DNA from: Ectobius pallidus
Lineage: Eukaryota; Arthropoda; Insecta; Blattodea; Ectobiidae
Direction: 5' to 3'
DNA length: 64,000 nucleotides
NCBI GenBank assembly: GCA_964059195.1
Contig: CAXKWD010000001.1
Coordinates: 215,148,484 to 215,212,483, forward strand
A program made the translations under genes and the position numbers. Within the stretch, counting starts at the first letter, position 1. Every line of letters begins with the position of its first letter. Positions 44,371 to 54,785 of the stretch are shown piece by piece. The notes below the pieces were generated by a model that ran no database searches, was not told the DNA's origin, and saw only the letters and a program-made list of their open reading frames with translations.

Positions 44371-44886
44371 AGGCTATATATATATATATATATAAGCATT
44401 CATGAACCACAGATTATTGTCTCTGTTGGACATTACATGAGAATATTATAGGAGAAAAATTCCTCAGTCACTGGGAGTTGAACCCAGGACCTTTGGCTAT
44501 TCGCACCAATGCTCTACCAACTGAGCTAAGCTGGAGTTCAACTCACAGCGCCAGATGGAACCTCTCTCCTATGACTGACTGCCCTTAATGATCTACCTCG
44601 GTGACAGACAAGTTATGGCATATGCAGCACTGTGAGTCACACTAAGTAGTGATTTTTGTGACCGGGCTCCCACTGTTATTGTACAGTTAACATTCAAGAT
44701 AGATATATAAACATTCATGAACCACAGATTATTGTCTGTTGGACATTACATGAGAATATTATAGGAGAAAAATTCCTCTCACACTGGGAGTTGAACGCAG
44801 GACTTTTGGCTATTTGCGCCAATGCTCTACCAACTGAGCTAAGCCGGAGTTCAACTCACAGCGCCAGATGGAACCTCTCTCCATGA

Positions 44887-45230
44887 TTGTCTCGACATGG
44901 ACCACAAGATGGACTACCTCAACACAGAGGTACTGGCTTCTACCCCGGGCTTATGGGACCGTCTCATCAAAGACTGATCCCCAATAACATCAATAGAGAT
45001 GGCGGGTTCCAATTGGCTGCTTCCTGGCAACCTGCTATTTCTCTACTCCAATCACGGAGGGAGAGACCGTTTACTTCCACCGACCAATCAGGATCCACGA
45101 CTGCATCTGACTAGTCCTACCATGGGTATATACACAACACCATAACCTCTGGATCCCACTTCTCCGAAGATGACGACGCAGACAGTCGCCGAAAGCTCAG
45201 AATTTTATTCTCTTACCCGACTGGAAACCC
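44887..45230 (+). pseudogene. Penelope-like element 3' fragment (frameshifted)
   Basis: Two frames joined by a small deletion read ASTPGLWDRLIKD, then NNINRDGGFQLAASWQPAI, the usual end of a Penelope-like GIY-YIG protein. Non-coding DNA after it has CCAAT boxes (44999 ccaattgg, 45049 ccaatc, 45082 ccaatc), a TATA-like tatatac near 45126 and a hammerhead-like block ccgaagatgacgacgcagac with cgaaag at about 45165-45200. Assignment is by family resemblance. Confidence 0.5.
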
Positions 45231-47385
45231 GAAAACAGTTTCTACATTGTATTTTCCGGGAGAACCTTCAAAGTTTTATTTATATAAGTGTCCACTTCTG
45301 CATAATTTTCCTTTCATGTATGCCTATTTTTAAGAACAAACTGAGTTTATATACAGTGCATTCTTTTATAAAGCGAAGCTAAAGTGCTTTACCATTGCTG
45401 CAGCTTCGCTTTATCCCCACTTCACTGCCCGTGCAGTGATCTCAAATGTCACTTTACGACTCCTGCACAAACTGTAATGGCGGAGTAGGCTTTCATCGAA
45501 AATTTTCTTGATGACTTTAATATCATTACTCAAATTCCCAAATACAAACGCCTTCTTCGGCACAGTTAGTACCATTTGACTTTAAGTATATCATATTTTA
45601 CAATAATTATTATTCCCATCCCTGTATAACTGTTATTTGCATGTGTCTTAACCATGTTGGAGGGCAATACACTGTGCCGGTTTCATATTGAGCAAGCTCT
45701 CAGCTGAATGACATTGCCATTCTTTTTTGTCTGCAGCAGTCGTAAAGCGCTTTAGGTTTGCTTCAAAAAAGAACTCTGATATCAATTCAGGGAATCTACA
45801 GCTGTACTTCGGTCATGATTTCTCCCTTCCCCCAAGAAAAATGGCCAAATAGTCGCCTCGCTAATTTCGCTGACAGTTAACATCAAAGAAGTCGCCGCCG
45901 CTTGGCGTATTTGCCACACTGCATATTGTTAAAAAATAAATCAAGAAGATATAGATGCAGCAAAACACTTGTGGCAATGGCAATGAGAGAATTGGTAACA
46001 CGAATTCAGTCAACGGTTTCTTTCGAGAAAACCTTTTATAGTAACAACAAGCATTGTAATATGAGAACAAAGCGAGCCGCCCATCAACATTATGAGCGAG
46101 GCGATTATACCGGTATATTGCTCTTGAAAACATATAGAAAATGCACCAAGTAAAATCACAGAGAAGCGGACACAAACTAACCTAAAAATATAGAATTTAT
46201 AATTAAAATTTAAAAACTTTGCTAATGATAAACTAATACATTTTATTGATTAACTACAAGGAAAAATACTGAGTCTGGTCAGTAATTATTACCACAAAGG
46301 AAAATTGTAGTTTCTCTTCCTTATAAAATAAGCCTAAGTCTAATTATAAAAAAAAGCTCATCAATTTCTACATAGGCATATGTGAATTTAAATTTAGTAA
46401 CAATGATTCAAGTACTTGTAGCCTATGTTTAATAAATGCACACTATTAGTCACTGAACAAGAAAAAAAGTTCTGTAACAAAATAGGTCTATAAGGCATTT
46501 AAAATAGTTATTTACTGAAAATTGGAGTCAACTAATGTGCGAAAAACACACACAGTTTAAATAAACAGATTAACTTAGTAGGGTACACGTCACATATTGT
46601 AAGAATACAAGAACTGAGATAAGCAATAAAACAAATGTACGTACAAGGGCTCTTTTTCTTTTTTTTCAACCTCTGATAGAACATGAAATCAAAACCATCA
46701 ACGAATAGCAAAATGGCATTATTGACTAATGTTAAGCTAGTTTTCAACAAAATCACCATGTAGTATTTATGCACCAGCTTTTCAACACTCTACGGAAATA
46801 AAATTGCCACTGGTCTCTTCAGACAGGTTTGCAGATCTGAAAAATATCCCAAAAAGTGACCAGAGATAAAAGTCTGTCGCAGAAGATGAATGTGGGTAGC
46901 GAGTGAACAAGTGGCTCATGCAAGGTGCCAGTTCACAATTTTTGAACTATCTAAAAACGTTTTTTGAAATTTCAGACCTGGCTCGGGAGCAGCACCTCTG
47001 CAGAGGGTATAGGAAAGCTGGTGCATAGGTACAAAAAATGTCTGAATAGTCACATGGATTATGTTGCAAACCAGCATATAGATGTACTTAATTTTTAGCA
47101 GTAAAACCCTTTTGCTATTCGCTCTGATACTGATATCATGTCTACCAGAATTTGAAGAAAAAATAGTCCTCATAATATTGTCACATAACCACAAAGGAAT
47201 GACTGAAACATTCCTGTTCAGGGAAAGCTTATAGTGGTGGCAACTTTGTGAATATTTTTCACAACTTAAATAACATTAATGTGCAATACCTTGAAAATCA
47301 ATAACATCACTTTCCTCAGTAGGATAAGTCTCATTTACCTGAGTATTAAATGTTTTGTTCACTTCAACTTCAACACTGTACTTAT
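45231..47385. other. TDRD1-like 3' flank and intergenic DNA
   Basis: Mostly AT-rich; the minus strand just below 47386 is the 3' UTR of the Tudor gene. No other gene recognised. Confidence 0.4.
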
Positions 47386-50300
47386 TCACAACTTAAGTTC
47401 TTTTATAACATGAGGAAATTCAATAACACCTACATCATCAGTAAACGACACGACATGTATCTTATATGCCTTTTCTGCCTGAACAAGTTCATCAATCCGT
47501 TTCAACTGTTCACCTGAAAATTTATCTTTATCCTTTAATTCGCAAGCAATGGCAACTCCTGGACTTTTTAAATACTTTGATGTCATGCGACGAAAGTTTG
47601 ACTTCTTGACATAAGCTGTGTTCCCATAGTCCAAAAACAAAACTGTCTTCCCTTCTTTTGAATTGTCGTCGGCAGCACACAAAGCACGATACCACAGACC
47701 ATCCTCGAATTTTGCAAGACACATTTCAGAATACTTGGGAAGAAAATCCTCTTCTGCAGCAGACTCACAATATTCCTGTAATTCTAGCGACATGGTTCCA
47801 TGAACGTACTTTGTCACTTCGTCTATCTGACATCCTGCATACTCTCCATAATTTCCTTTATGCAGAATTATGAAGTCAATTGTTTCTCCCACAGGCAGTT
47901 TTGCATATTCAATATAGTAATTAACCTCAACATCAGAGCTCTTTTCTAGATGAACAGCAGCATCAGAGCTATGTCTTATGTCTTTCTCTGTAACCACCGT
48001 TTGCTGCGGAGGATGCGAATCCTTACTTCTTTTTACATCATTGGACCCATTCAATATGTCGTTCAAGGACCTTCCATCAGGCAGAACTAATTCAACACCA
48101 TCTTTTAAGGTTCCAGTGAATACAAGTTTCAATTCAGTCTCTTCGTTAAATAACCGAGTCATAAGTTTGCCAATTTCAGCATCTGTAATAGGTTTCTCTT
48201 CAGTATTTTTCAGTCCCACCGGCACAGCCATACCTGGAATGCTAATCAGTTCAGGAGGAAGTGGCTTCAGCTTGCTTTTCTCAACCACATCCCGATTCCC
48301 GAAATCAGTGTAAAAGACATTTATTTTAGAGTTCTGGATGCTGGTAACAAATGCCCTATAAAATTTCCCATCCATAAATCTACACGCCACTTCATCATAC
48401 ACTGCAGGAATCTTACTAAGTTCGGCTGCTTTCTGACAATGGAGTTCCAGATCCTTCTGTATTCGTGACAAAGCAGCTTTCTTTTCTTCTGAAGCAGGAC
48501 GGACATAAATTAATTTCTGGTGATGAAAATGGGACAAAATCACCCTGTCCTCGTTCTTTAACGAAACACATTCCTTTGCTCCCCTTGTTCTTTTCTCGAT
48601 CAAAGTCTCATTCCATTCTTTCAATATCGCTTCACCGACATCTTGACCTTTACCCGAGCTAATCGTACAGGTCACTGACCCATTCGATTTGTCCACACTG
48701 GTTACCTTGAATTTCAATGACTTGTACTCTATTGGATTGGGATTTGTACACTTCACAATATCACACACAGCCCCAAAATCTGGCGTTGCCACCATTTCAG
48801 GAGGCAATCTGTACACGTTCTTCACTGTTGTACTACAGGCGAAGTCCACAAGATGGACGTCAATGTTATTTTCTTTGATAGACAAGACACGAGCTCGCAT
48901 CCATGCCTTATTACCCTGATCGTTAGGTGTATCACAGAAGACAAGCACCACGTCGCCAAAACTTGGCACAATACTTGCAGATGGAGGCTCTTTAATATCA
49001 TTGAGAACTTTAAACAGATCAGCGAAAACCTGCTTCATTTCAGCAGAAAGCATGTTAACACCAAACTTCGTGTCACTATAGGGCTTACATAGCATAAAAA
49101 CCCCATTAGAACCTTCTTTCAGAGTACTTACAAGCGAGACTTTCTGTGGTAGACCAGGCTTAGGTGTTAGCACAGGCACTGGCTGTGACGGCGCTGCCTT
49201 AGCAGGAAGACGCTCATATTCTTCATCTTCAACTTCCACAACAGTAACATCCCCTGATACAGAAAGAGTTTTTAAACTAAGTAATTGCCCTTCTTCTAAG
49301 GTGCTGTATTTTTCAAACTTGGGCTTGGCCAACTGAACTTTAATTGCCAAGGCTGGAACATTACTTACAGATTCCGGGACACTCATTAATTGATCTGCTT
49401 TATACACTTCCTCGTTACCAAAATCTATAAAATGCACTTTGACCTGTGGCTGCACCTGTATCACTCGACCTCGGAAGAATGCCCCCTCGAACTGTGCAGC
49501 ACATACAGAGCCGAGGGCTAATTCCTGAAGCGGGGTCAGAGTAGTCAAGTTCAGTTTTGCTATAATATCTTCTGATTTTGATGCACTCTCTACAAGTTGG
49601 ACCCAGCATTGCCTTGGTTGCAGTGGAACAGTCACGATTACTTTTACAAAAGTATTCTCTGGCAACTTCTCTACGCCTATTTCAGCACAAGCTCTGGATT
49701 GTGTACCTGAAGATGACTTGACATCAGCTAGTTTAGACTTCATTCCAGTGGAGGAAACTGAATTGCCACTCATTTCTTGTACCTGTCCTGCATCACTAGA
49801 AACAGCAGTTGCTTGAGATGAGCCGTTGCAAGCCTTTTTTTCTGATCTCAGTGCTTGTGTAGGTATGAATTGTTTCGCCGAGTTCTGATTCTTGGCATTT
49901 TCAAATGGCTTCCTCTTGAAATTGTCTGTATTGCTGGGTTTATTTTCGGTTGGTGAATATGATGTTTTATTTAATGGGGATTCCAAGGCTGTGGATTGTC
50001 TGAAACTATGGCCTGGAGTCCTATTTCTTGGAGAGCGATCCGTTCCATTATTATTAAACTTCTTTTCTGCTGGAGGAGTAGAATTCTCTTTCTTGGCAAT
50101 TCCATAAGGCTTCCTCTTGAAATTGTCTGTATCAGCTGGTGGAAGTGATGTTTTATTTAATGAGGAATTTGAGGCAGTGGATTGTTCGGAACTATGGCCT
50201 GGAGTCCTATTTCTTGGAGAGCGGTCTGTACTATTAGCATTAAACTTCCTTTCTGGTGGTGCATGCGATGTTCTTTCTGATGAAAAGTTTGAGGCAGAGG

Positions 50301-51309
50301 ATTGGTTGTAACTACGTCTCTCTGGAGTTTTCCTTGGAAAGCGTTCTGTATCATTACCAGTATGTTTCTTGTCTGTTGGTGTTCCATGTGATGAGAAGTT
50401 TGAGGCAGAGGATTGTTGGAAACTGAGTCTTTCTGAGGTCCGTTTGATTGAGTTTCCTTTTTCATATGATGTCTGATGAAATGATTCATTTGTGTTGTTC
50501 TGTTCTCTCTCCAAGTGTTTGAAGCTTTGATTTTTCCCTTGAGATTCACCACACTCCTTACCAGCAAAACTTTGTCTTTGATATTTACTGCTACTTTCTC
50601 TCCTTCGAAAATCATCTGCTTCTTGTTCATTGAAGTTCTGTGACCTATGACGAGGGAAGCTTTCGCCATTTGGTGCTGAAACATCGCTTCTGTTAAAGCT
50701 AGCACTGGACTGCACCATATGTGTGTCTACGCCATTCCTTTCATATTCAAGTTCTCTCAGGCCAGGGGCCCTCTCCACATAAGGTGAATGTACATCATCT
50801 TTTGGATGGCAATAGTATTTGTGGCGAGGCCAATCTTGAACTTGGCAATCACGTGAACAGTATCGCGCTGAACACGTCCGACAGATCTTTTCAGTTGGTT
50901 TTTTACATAGTTCGCACTGTTTACCTGGGTAACCTGCTATTGAACATAGATCTTCAAGCACTACTTTAATTACATGCTCGTTTTCTTCGGTGTACCTGCC
51001 CATTAAACGTACACCGAGTGCAGATTCCTCAGGTTGCAGATGGGAAGGGAAAACGTGGGGCAGGTCCAACTCATCAGGAAGGTTGCAAACAAGTAGGCCT
51101 AACCTGTTAGGACGATTTCTTGCTACAGAAGCACCCGGTCGGTACCCTCTCCCTATTGGAGTGGAGGCAAGATGAAATCTAGGACTATCACGTTCCAGCA
51201 CCCTATCTCGTCCATGTAAAAGACTGGCAACTGGAGATTGTACAGGTAACGTAACAAGAATCGGCATTCCATTTTCATATGCGACAGGATAGAATCCGCC
51301 AGATGCCAT
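47386..51309 (-). CDS. TDRD1: TDRD1-like protein: MYND finger and four Tudor domains
   Basis: 1307 residues. MYND zinc finger at 132-167 with all ligands (C132, C135, C143, C146, C151, C155, H163, C167). A 380-residue polar linker follows with imperfect 63-67-residue internal repeats (TDRSPRNRTPGHS at 360 and 423, NFKRKP at 396 and 463). Extended Tudor cores near 600-660 (VHFIDFGNEEV), 785-850 (VHLVDFACST), 970-1030 (VFYTDFGNRDV) and 1195-1255 (LFLDYGNTAYV). Tudor 2 has DFAC where the others have D(F/Y)GN, so its methyl-arginine pocket is probably lost. Known family role: germ granule scaffold that binds dimethyl-arginine of PIWI proteins in the piRNA pathway. Single exon of 3.9 kb. A hAT-type element lies 98 bp upstream of the ATG. 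Confidence 0.9.
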   Translation of the reverse strand: MASGGFYPVAYENGMPILVTLPVQSPVASLLHGRDRVLERDSPRFHLASTPIGRGYRPGASVARNRPNRLGLLVCNLPDELDLPHVFPSHLQPEESALGVRLMGRYTEENEHVIKVVLEDLCSIAGYPGKQCELCKKPTEKICRTCSARYCSRDCQVQDWPRHKYYCHPKDDVHSPYVERAPGLRELEYERNGVDTHMVQSSASFNRSDVSAPNGESFPRHRSQNFNEQEADDFRRRESSSKYQRQSFAGKECGESQGKNQSFKHLEREQNNTNESFHQTSYEKGNSIKRTSERLSFQQSSASNFSSHGTPTDKKHTGNDTERFPRKTPERRSYNQSSASNFSSERTSHAPPERKFNANSTDRSPRNRTPGHSSEQSTASNSSLNKTSLPPADTDNFKRKPYGIAKKENSTPPAEKKFNNNGTDRSPRNRTPGHSFRQSTALESPLNKTSYSPTENKPSNTDNFKRKPFENAKNQNSAKQFIPTQALRSEKKACNGSSQATAVSSDAGQVQEMSGNSVSSTGMKSKLADVKSSSGTQSRACAEIGVEKLPENTFVKVIVTVPLQPRQCWVQLVESASKSEDIIAKLNLTTLTPLQELALGSVCAAQFEGAFFRGRVIQVQPQVKVHFIDFGNEEVYKADQLMSVPESVSNVPALAIKVQLAKPKFEKYSTLEEGQLLSLKTLSVSGDVTVVEVEDEEYERLPAKAAPSQPVPVLTPKPGLPQKVSLVSTLKEGSNGVFMLCKPYSDTKFGVNMLSAEMKQVFADLFKVLNDIKEPPSASIVPSFGDVVLVFCDTPNDQGNKAWMRARVLSIKENNIDVHLVDFACSTTVKNVYRLPPEMVATPDFGAVCDIVKCTNPNPIEYKSLKFKVTSVDKSNGSVTCTISSGKGQDVGEAILKEWNETLIEKRTRGAKECVSLKNEDRVILSHFHHQKLIYVRPASEEKKAALSRIQKDLELHCQKAAELSKIPAVYDEVACRFMDGKFYRAFVTSIQNSKINVFYTDFGNRDVVEKSKLKPLPPELISIPGMAVPVGLKNTEEKPITDAEIGKLMTRLFNEETELKLVFTGTLKDGVELVLPDGRSLNDILNGSNDVKRSKDSHPPQQTVVTEKDIRHSSDAAVHLEKSSDVEVNYYIEYAKLPVGETIDFIILHKGNYGEYAGCQIDEVTKYVHGTMSLELQEYCESAAEEDFLPKYSEMCLAKFEDGLWYRALCAADDNSKEGKTVLFLDYGNTAYVKKSNFRRMTSKYLKSPGVAIACELKDKDKFSGEQLKRIDELVQAEKAYKIHVVSFTDDVGVIEFPHVIKELKL

Positions 51310-51407
51310 GACTATGAGGCAAAAAAACGCACTTACAACCCACTGTCACTGTCCCTAAATGCTGTAGCACTGTAGCACAGAATGAAACTCAACACGAGAA
51401 TGGAGCC
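51310..51407 (-). promoter_or_regulatory. Residual leader/proximal upstream region of the TDRD1-like gene
   Basis: Only 98 bp remain between the ATG and the hAT-type element. If the transcription start lies farther upstream, the leader must run through the element. No TATA box or initiator is obvious. Confidence 0.4.
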
Positions 51408-51696
51408 TAGAGATGGGGAATATTTCTTGTAACTGTTACTTTGTAACTGTTACATGTATGTAACGGTAACGACCTGTTACAAAAAATCAAAAGTAACGGT
51501 TACCAAAGCTCCTCCTGTATCTTATATAGGATATCTTATTTTCGTCTCAACCAAAGGCGGAATCAGAAAATACTGAAAGGAGGGGCCGACACAGACGAAA
51601 TTTTGCTGTTATTGGGGGTGCGGGGGTATGGAATATCCCAAAAATGGGGGTCCGGGGTCCTCCCCCGGGATTTTTGTTTAAAAAAAAGGGGGAAAC

Positions 51697-52238
51697 ACGA
51701 CAAACCCACAATAATAACTGCAAAAAAGAGGAAAGAACACATTTTAAAACATTCAAATCTCGCTTTATATGAGCTATCGAGGAACTAGTTATTGATTTTC
51801 AGAGTACTCATCAAGAGCTTTTCAACGATACCCCATAAGACGTGGTTTCAAAAATTTCGAATTTCCATCCCCTAACCCCACTCATACCCCCAAAATCCCC
51901 GAATCGTTGGTGTCACTGTGAACTCCATAGAAAGTACTCTAATTTATTCAAACAAAGTTTCTCTCTATACTTCATAGGGGCCGAGATATAAATATTTCAA
52001 AATTTCAACCCCCCTCCTCTTAGGCCAATTTTGCTCATTAACGAACTTGTCCGAACTATTGGGCCTAGAAATAACATAATAAAATTTGGTTCAAATATCT
52101 TCAAAATTACGGCCGTTAGCATGTAAAGATATATATATATAAATATACAAAAAAATAACGGGCGGTGGTTTCGTACTTAGGGAGGCATGAAACGCAAAGA
52201 TATAAAAGAATTTTTTCGAAAGTCATGACATGGTATCG
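51697..52238. repeat. 565-bp repeat, copy 2
   Basis: Matches 15208-15772 across its length (gcaaaaaagaggaaagaaca, gaatcgttggtgtcactgtg, aacgaacttgtccgaactat, aacgggcggtggtttcgtac). It has no obvious ends of its own here. Confidence 0.8.
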
Positions 52239-52352
52239 ATCCCAGGAATTCTGTTTGGTTTTTCCAAATTTCTCAGCAACTATCCTTTTTCTCAGGATTT
52301 ATTTAAATACATTTATTTTTGGTTTTGGTTTTTATTTTATTTATTTATTTAC

Positions 52353-52391
<39 letters not shown>

Positions 52392-52559
52392 TTTTTTTTA
52401 GTTGTGTTGAGATATATGTCAGTGTCGAGCGAATGTAACTGGTCGTAACGTGACGAGAGTTACACCCGTTACCATTATTTTCACCCGTTACAGTAACTCT
52501 GACCCGTTAAAATCACTCTCACCCGTTACAGCTACTCTGACAGTGACAGTTATTCTCGC

Positions 52560-52735
52560 CAGTTACAGTGACAGCGGCAGTGACAGTGACAGCGGCGGTT
52601 ACAGTGACAGCGGCAGTGACAGTGACAGCGGCGGTGACAGTGACAGGAGCAGTTACAGTGACAGGAGCAGTTACAGTGACAGGAGCAGTTACAGTGACAG
52701 GGGCAGTTACAGTGACAGCGGCAGTGACAGATACT
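52560..52735 (+). repeat. GTTACAGTGACAG minisatellite
   Basis: Units of 18 or 12 bp built from gttacagtgacagcggca and agttacagtgacaggagc, about ten in a row. The gttac core matches the subterminal repeats of the host element, so it may have expanded from them. The periodic peptides it encodes are a by-product. Confidence 0.85.
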
Positions 52736-53135
52736 CTCACCCGTTACAGTTACTCTGACCAGTTACAGTTACTTTCACCGTTACAGTTACTTCTAATATT
52801 TCTGTTACAAGTGTTTTATCCGTGACTTTGGCCTTGTTCTGTTACACCTGTTAGTTACAATACTTGAAAAAATAAAATAAAAACATGAAAAAAAAATAAT
52901 AAAAAAACAAAAATAAATTTAAAAAAAAAAACATGTAATTATCGTAATTATAAGCTTTTCATGCCACTTAAAAATGTATTAAAATACGATATTGCCTTTA
53001 TTGGATAATTTAAACTTAGAATATGGATATATAGCATGAAATATGAATTCAATAACTGTAGTAAATTATTCGAAATAATAATATTGATAATTTTACTACT
53101 ACTAATAAAATCCCTATAATATAAAGCCACACGGC

Positions 53136-53850
53136 TGACTCACTCACTCATTGACATTGATGTTTGCTCACTTCCAGATGAGCTAGAAACTTGAAATTTG
53201 GTACACATATAGCTTTTAGGCTGCAAACCACAGGAAAATTTCAAAAAAGTATTTTTTTTCATTCTAGCCCTATAACCCCCGAAAAGGGGCTCGCTCACTG
53301 ACATTAATGTTTGCCCACTTCCGGATGAGCTAGAAACTTTAAATTTGGCACACATATAGCTTTTAGGCTGTAAACCACAGGAGAATTCCAGAAAGTATTT
53401 TTTTTAATTTTTAGCCCTAAAACCCCCCAAAAGAGAGCTCGCTCACTGACATTAATATTTGCTCACTTCGAGATGAGCTAGAAACTTGAATTTTGGTACA
53501 CATAAATCTATTAGGCTATAAAACCACAGAAAAATTCCAAAATGTATTTTTTTTTCATTTTTAGCTCTAAAAACTCCCGAAAAAGGGCTCGCTCACTGGC
53601 ATTAATGTTTGCTCACTTCCAGAAGAGCTAGAAACTTGAAATTTGGTAGGCCTACACATATAGCTTTTAGGCTGTAAACCATAGAAAAATTCCAAAAAAA
53701 AAAGTATTTTTTTAAGTTTTAGCCCTATAACCCCGAAAAAGGGCACGCTCACTGACATTAATGTTTGCCCACTTCCAGATGAGCTAGAAACTTGAAATTT
53801 GGTACACTTATATCATTAGGCTGTAAACCACAGGAAGATTCCAAACAGTT
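53136..53850 (+). repeat. Five tandem units of about 150 bp
   Basis: Unit starts near 53136, 53288, 53437, 53586 and 53743. The common core is gctcactgacattaatgttt, gatgagctagaaacttgaaa, tttggtacacatatagcttt. Units are 75-90 percent alike by eye. Confidence 0.8.
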
Positions 53851-54399
53851 TATTTTCATGTCGATAATCGATGTTTTTTTACATCCATGGAAAACAACCG
53901 ATGTTTTTGCTACGTCGATGTTTGTCCCCGACATCGATGTTTTTGTAACAAAAAAAATTAATAGGCTACCTTGGTTCTACGATATAATTGAAATTACGGG
54001 AGCTTAATTTCCCAAAAGAATGATTTTTTACAACGATAGTTTTCATGGAAATATTTCTGTTGGTTTGTGAATTTTGCCTAATTTTCAGATTTCTGATACC
54101 ATGGGAGTTTTAAAAAATGGGTATGGTAGAGAACGCTGCTTTCTTGCGCGCGGGGTGTTCACGCCTGGTATGCGGGCCCTAGGTTGGACACCAACGTTCC
54201 CATTGGCTGCCAACGACCTTGCATGTGATTGGTCCCACCCGCACGTTAGTACCAACATATTTATTGAGCGCGCTTTTCGAATGGATGCTCTCTGTACTGC
54301 ATGTTATACTTGAAATGAGAAGGGAGTCTGGGGGCAATTATTATTATTATTATTATTATTATTAGGTTATTTTTTATTTATATATTTATACTGGCGAAG

Positions 54400-54785
54400 T
54401 TAAGGCCATAAGGTCTAAACAAGATGGGGGTTTGGGGGCAATTATTATTATTATTAGTTATTTATTTATACTGGCGAAGTTAAGGCCATAAGGTCTAAAT
54501 GAGATGGGGATTTGGGGGCGGAGCCCCCAAGAAAAATAAATAGGTTTAAATGAGAAGGGGGTTTGGGGGCAGAGCCCTCAAGAAAAAGAAATGTGTAAAG
54601 AAGAGGGGGGGTTTGGGGGCGGAGCCCCAAGAAAAAGACAAGGTTTAAATGAGAAGGGGGTTTGGGGGCAGAGCCCTCAAGAAAAAGAAATGTGTAAAGG
54701 AGAAGGGGGTTTGGGGGCGGAGCCCCCAAGAAAAAGAAATAGGTTTAAATGAGTAGGGGGCATGGGGGCTGAGCCCCAAAGAAAA
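54400..54785 (+). repeat. GGGGGCGGAGCCCCC array
   Basis: Two units with ggcgaagttaaggccataag, then about six 55-65-bp units centred on the palindromic tttgggggcggagcccccaa and separated by agaaaaagaaat. A contiguous minus-strand frame with repeated GSAPKPPS is a by-product. Confidence 0.8.

Larger units (their letters stand above)
42355..44884 (-). mobile_element. Head-to-tail array of four S1 SINE units, split by a DNA transposon
   Basis: Units at about 42355-42650, 42655-42960, 44395-44700 and 44715-44884 (last truncated), all minus-oriented. Each has the tRNA-like core and tail (gcattcatgaaccacag). Units follow each other at about 310-320 bp and are joined by short (ta)n tracts. The transposon at 42965-44370 sits in one joining tract. 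Confidence 0.85.

Noticed and set aside
42355..44884. Regular array of repeats, considered as CRISPR-like
   Set aside because: Units are about 310-320 bp tRNA-bearing SINE copies without short spacers; the setting is clearly eukaryotic.
47658..51175. Plus-strand and shifted minus-strand frames across the TDRD1-like gene
   Set aside because: Shadows; the minus-strand 1307-codon frame carries all domain motifs.
52450..52825. Frames encoding repeated TVTAAVTV or SDSGSDSDSG peptides
   Set aside because: Translation of the 18-bp minisatellite in several frames on both strands.
54466..54729. Minus-strand frame with repeated GSAPKPPS
   Set aside because: By-product of the GC-palindromic tandem array inside a transposon.
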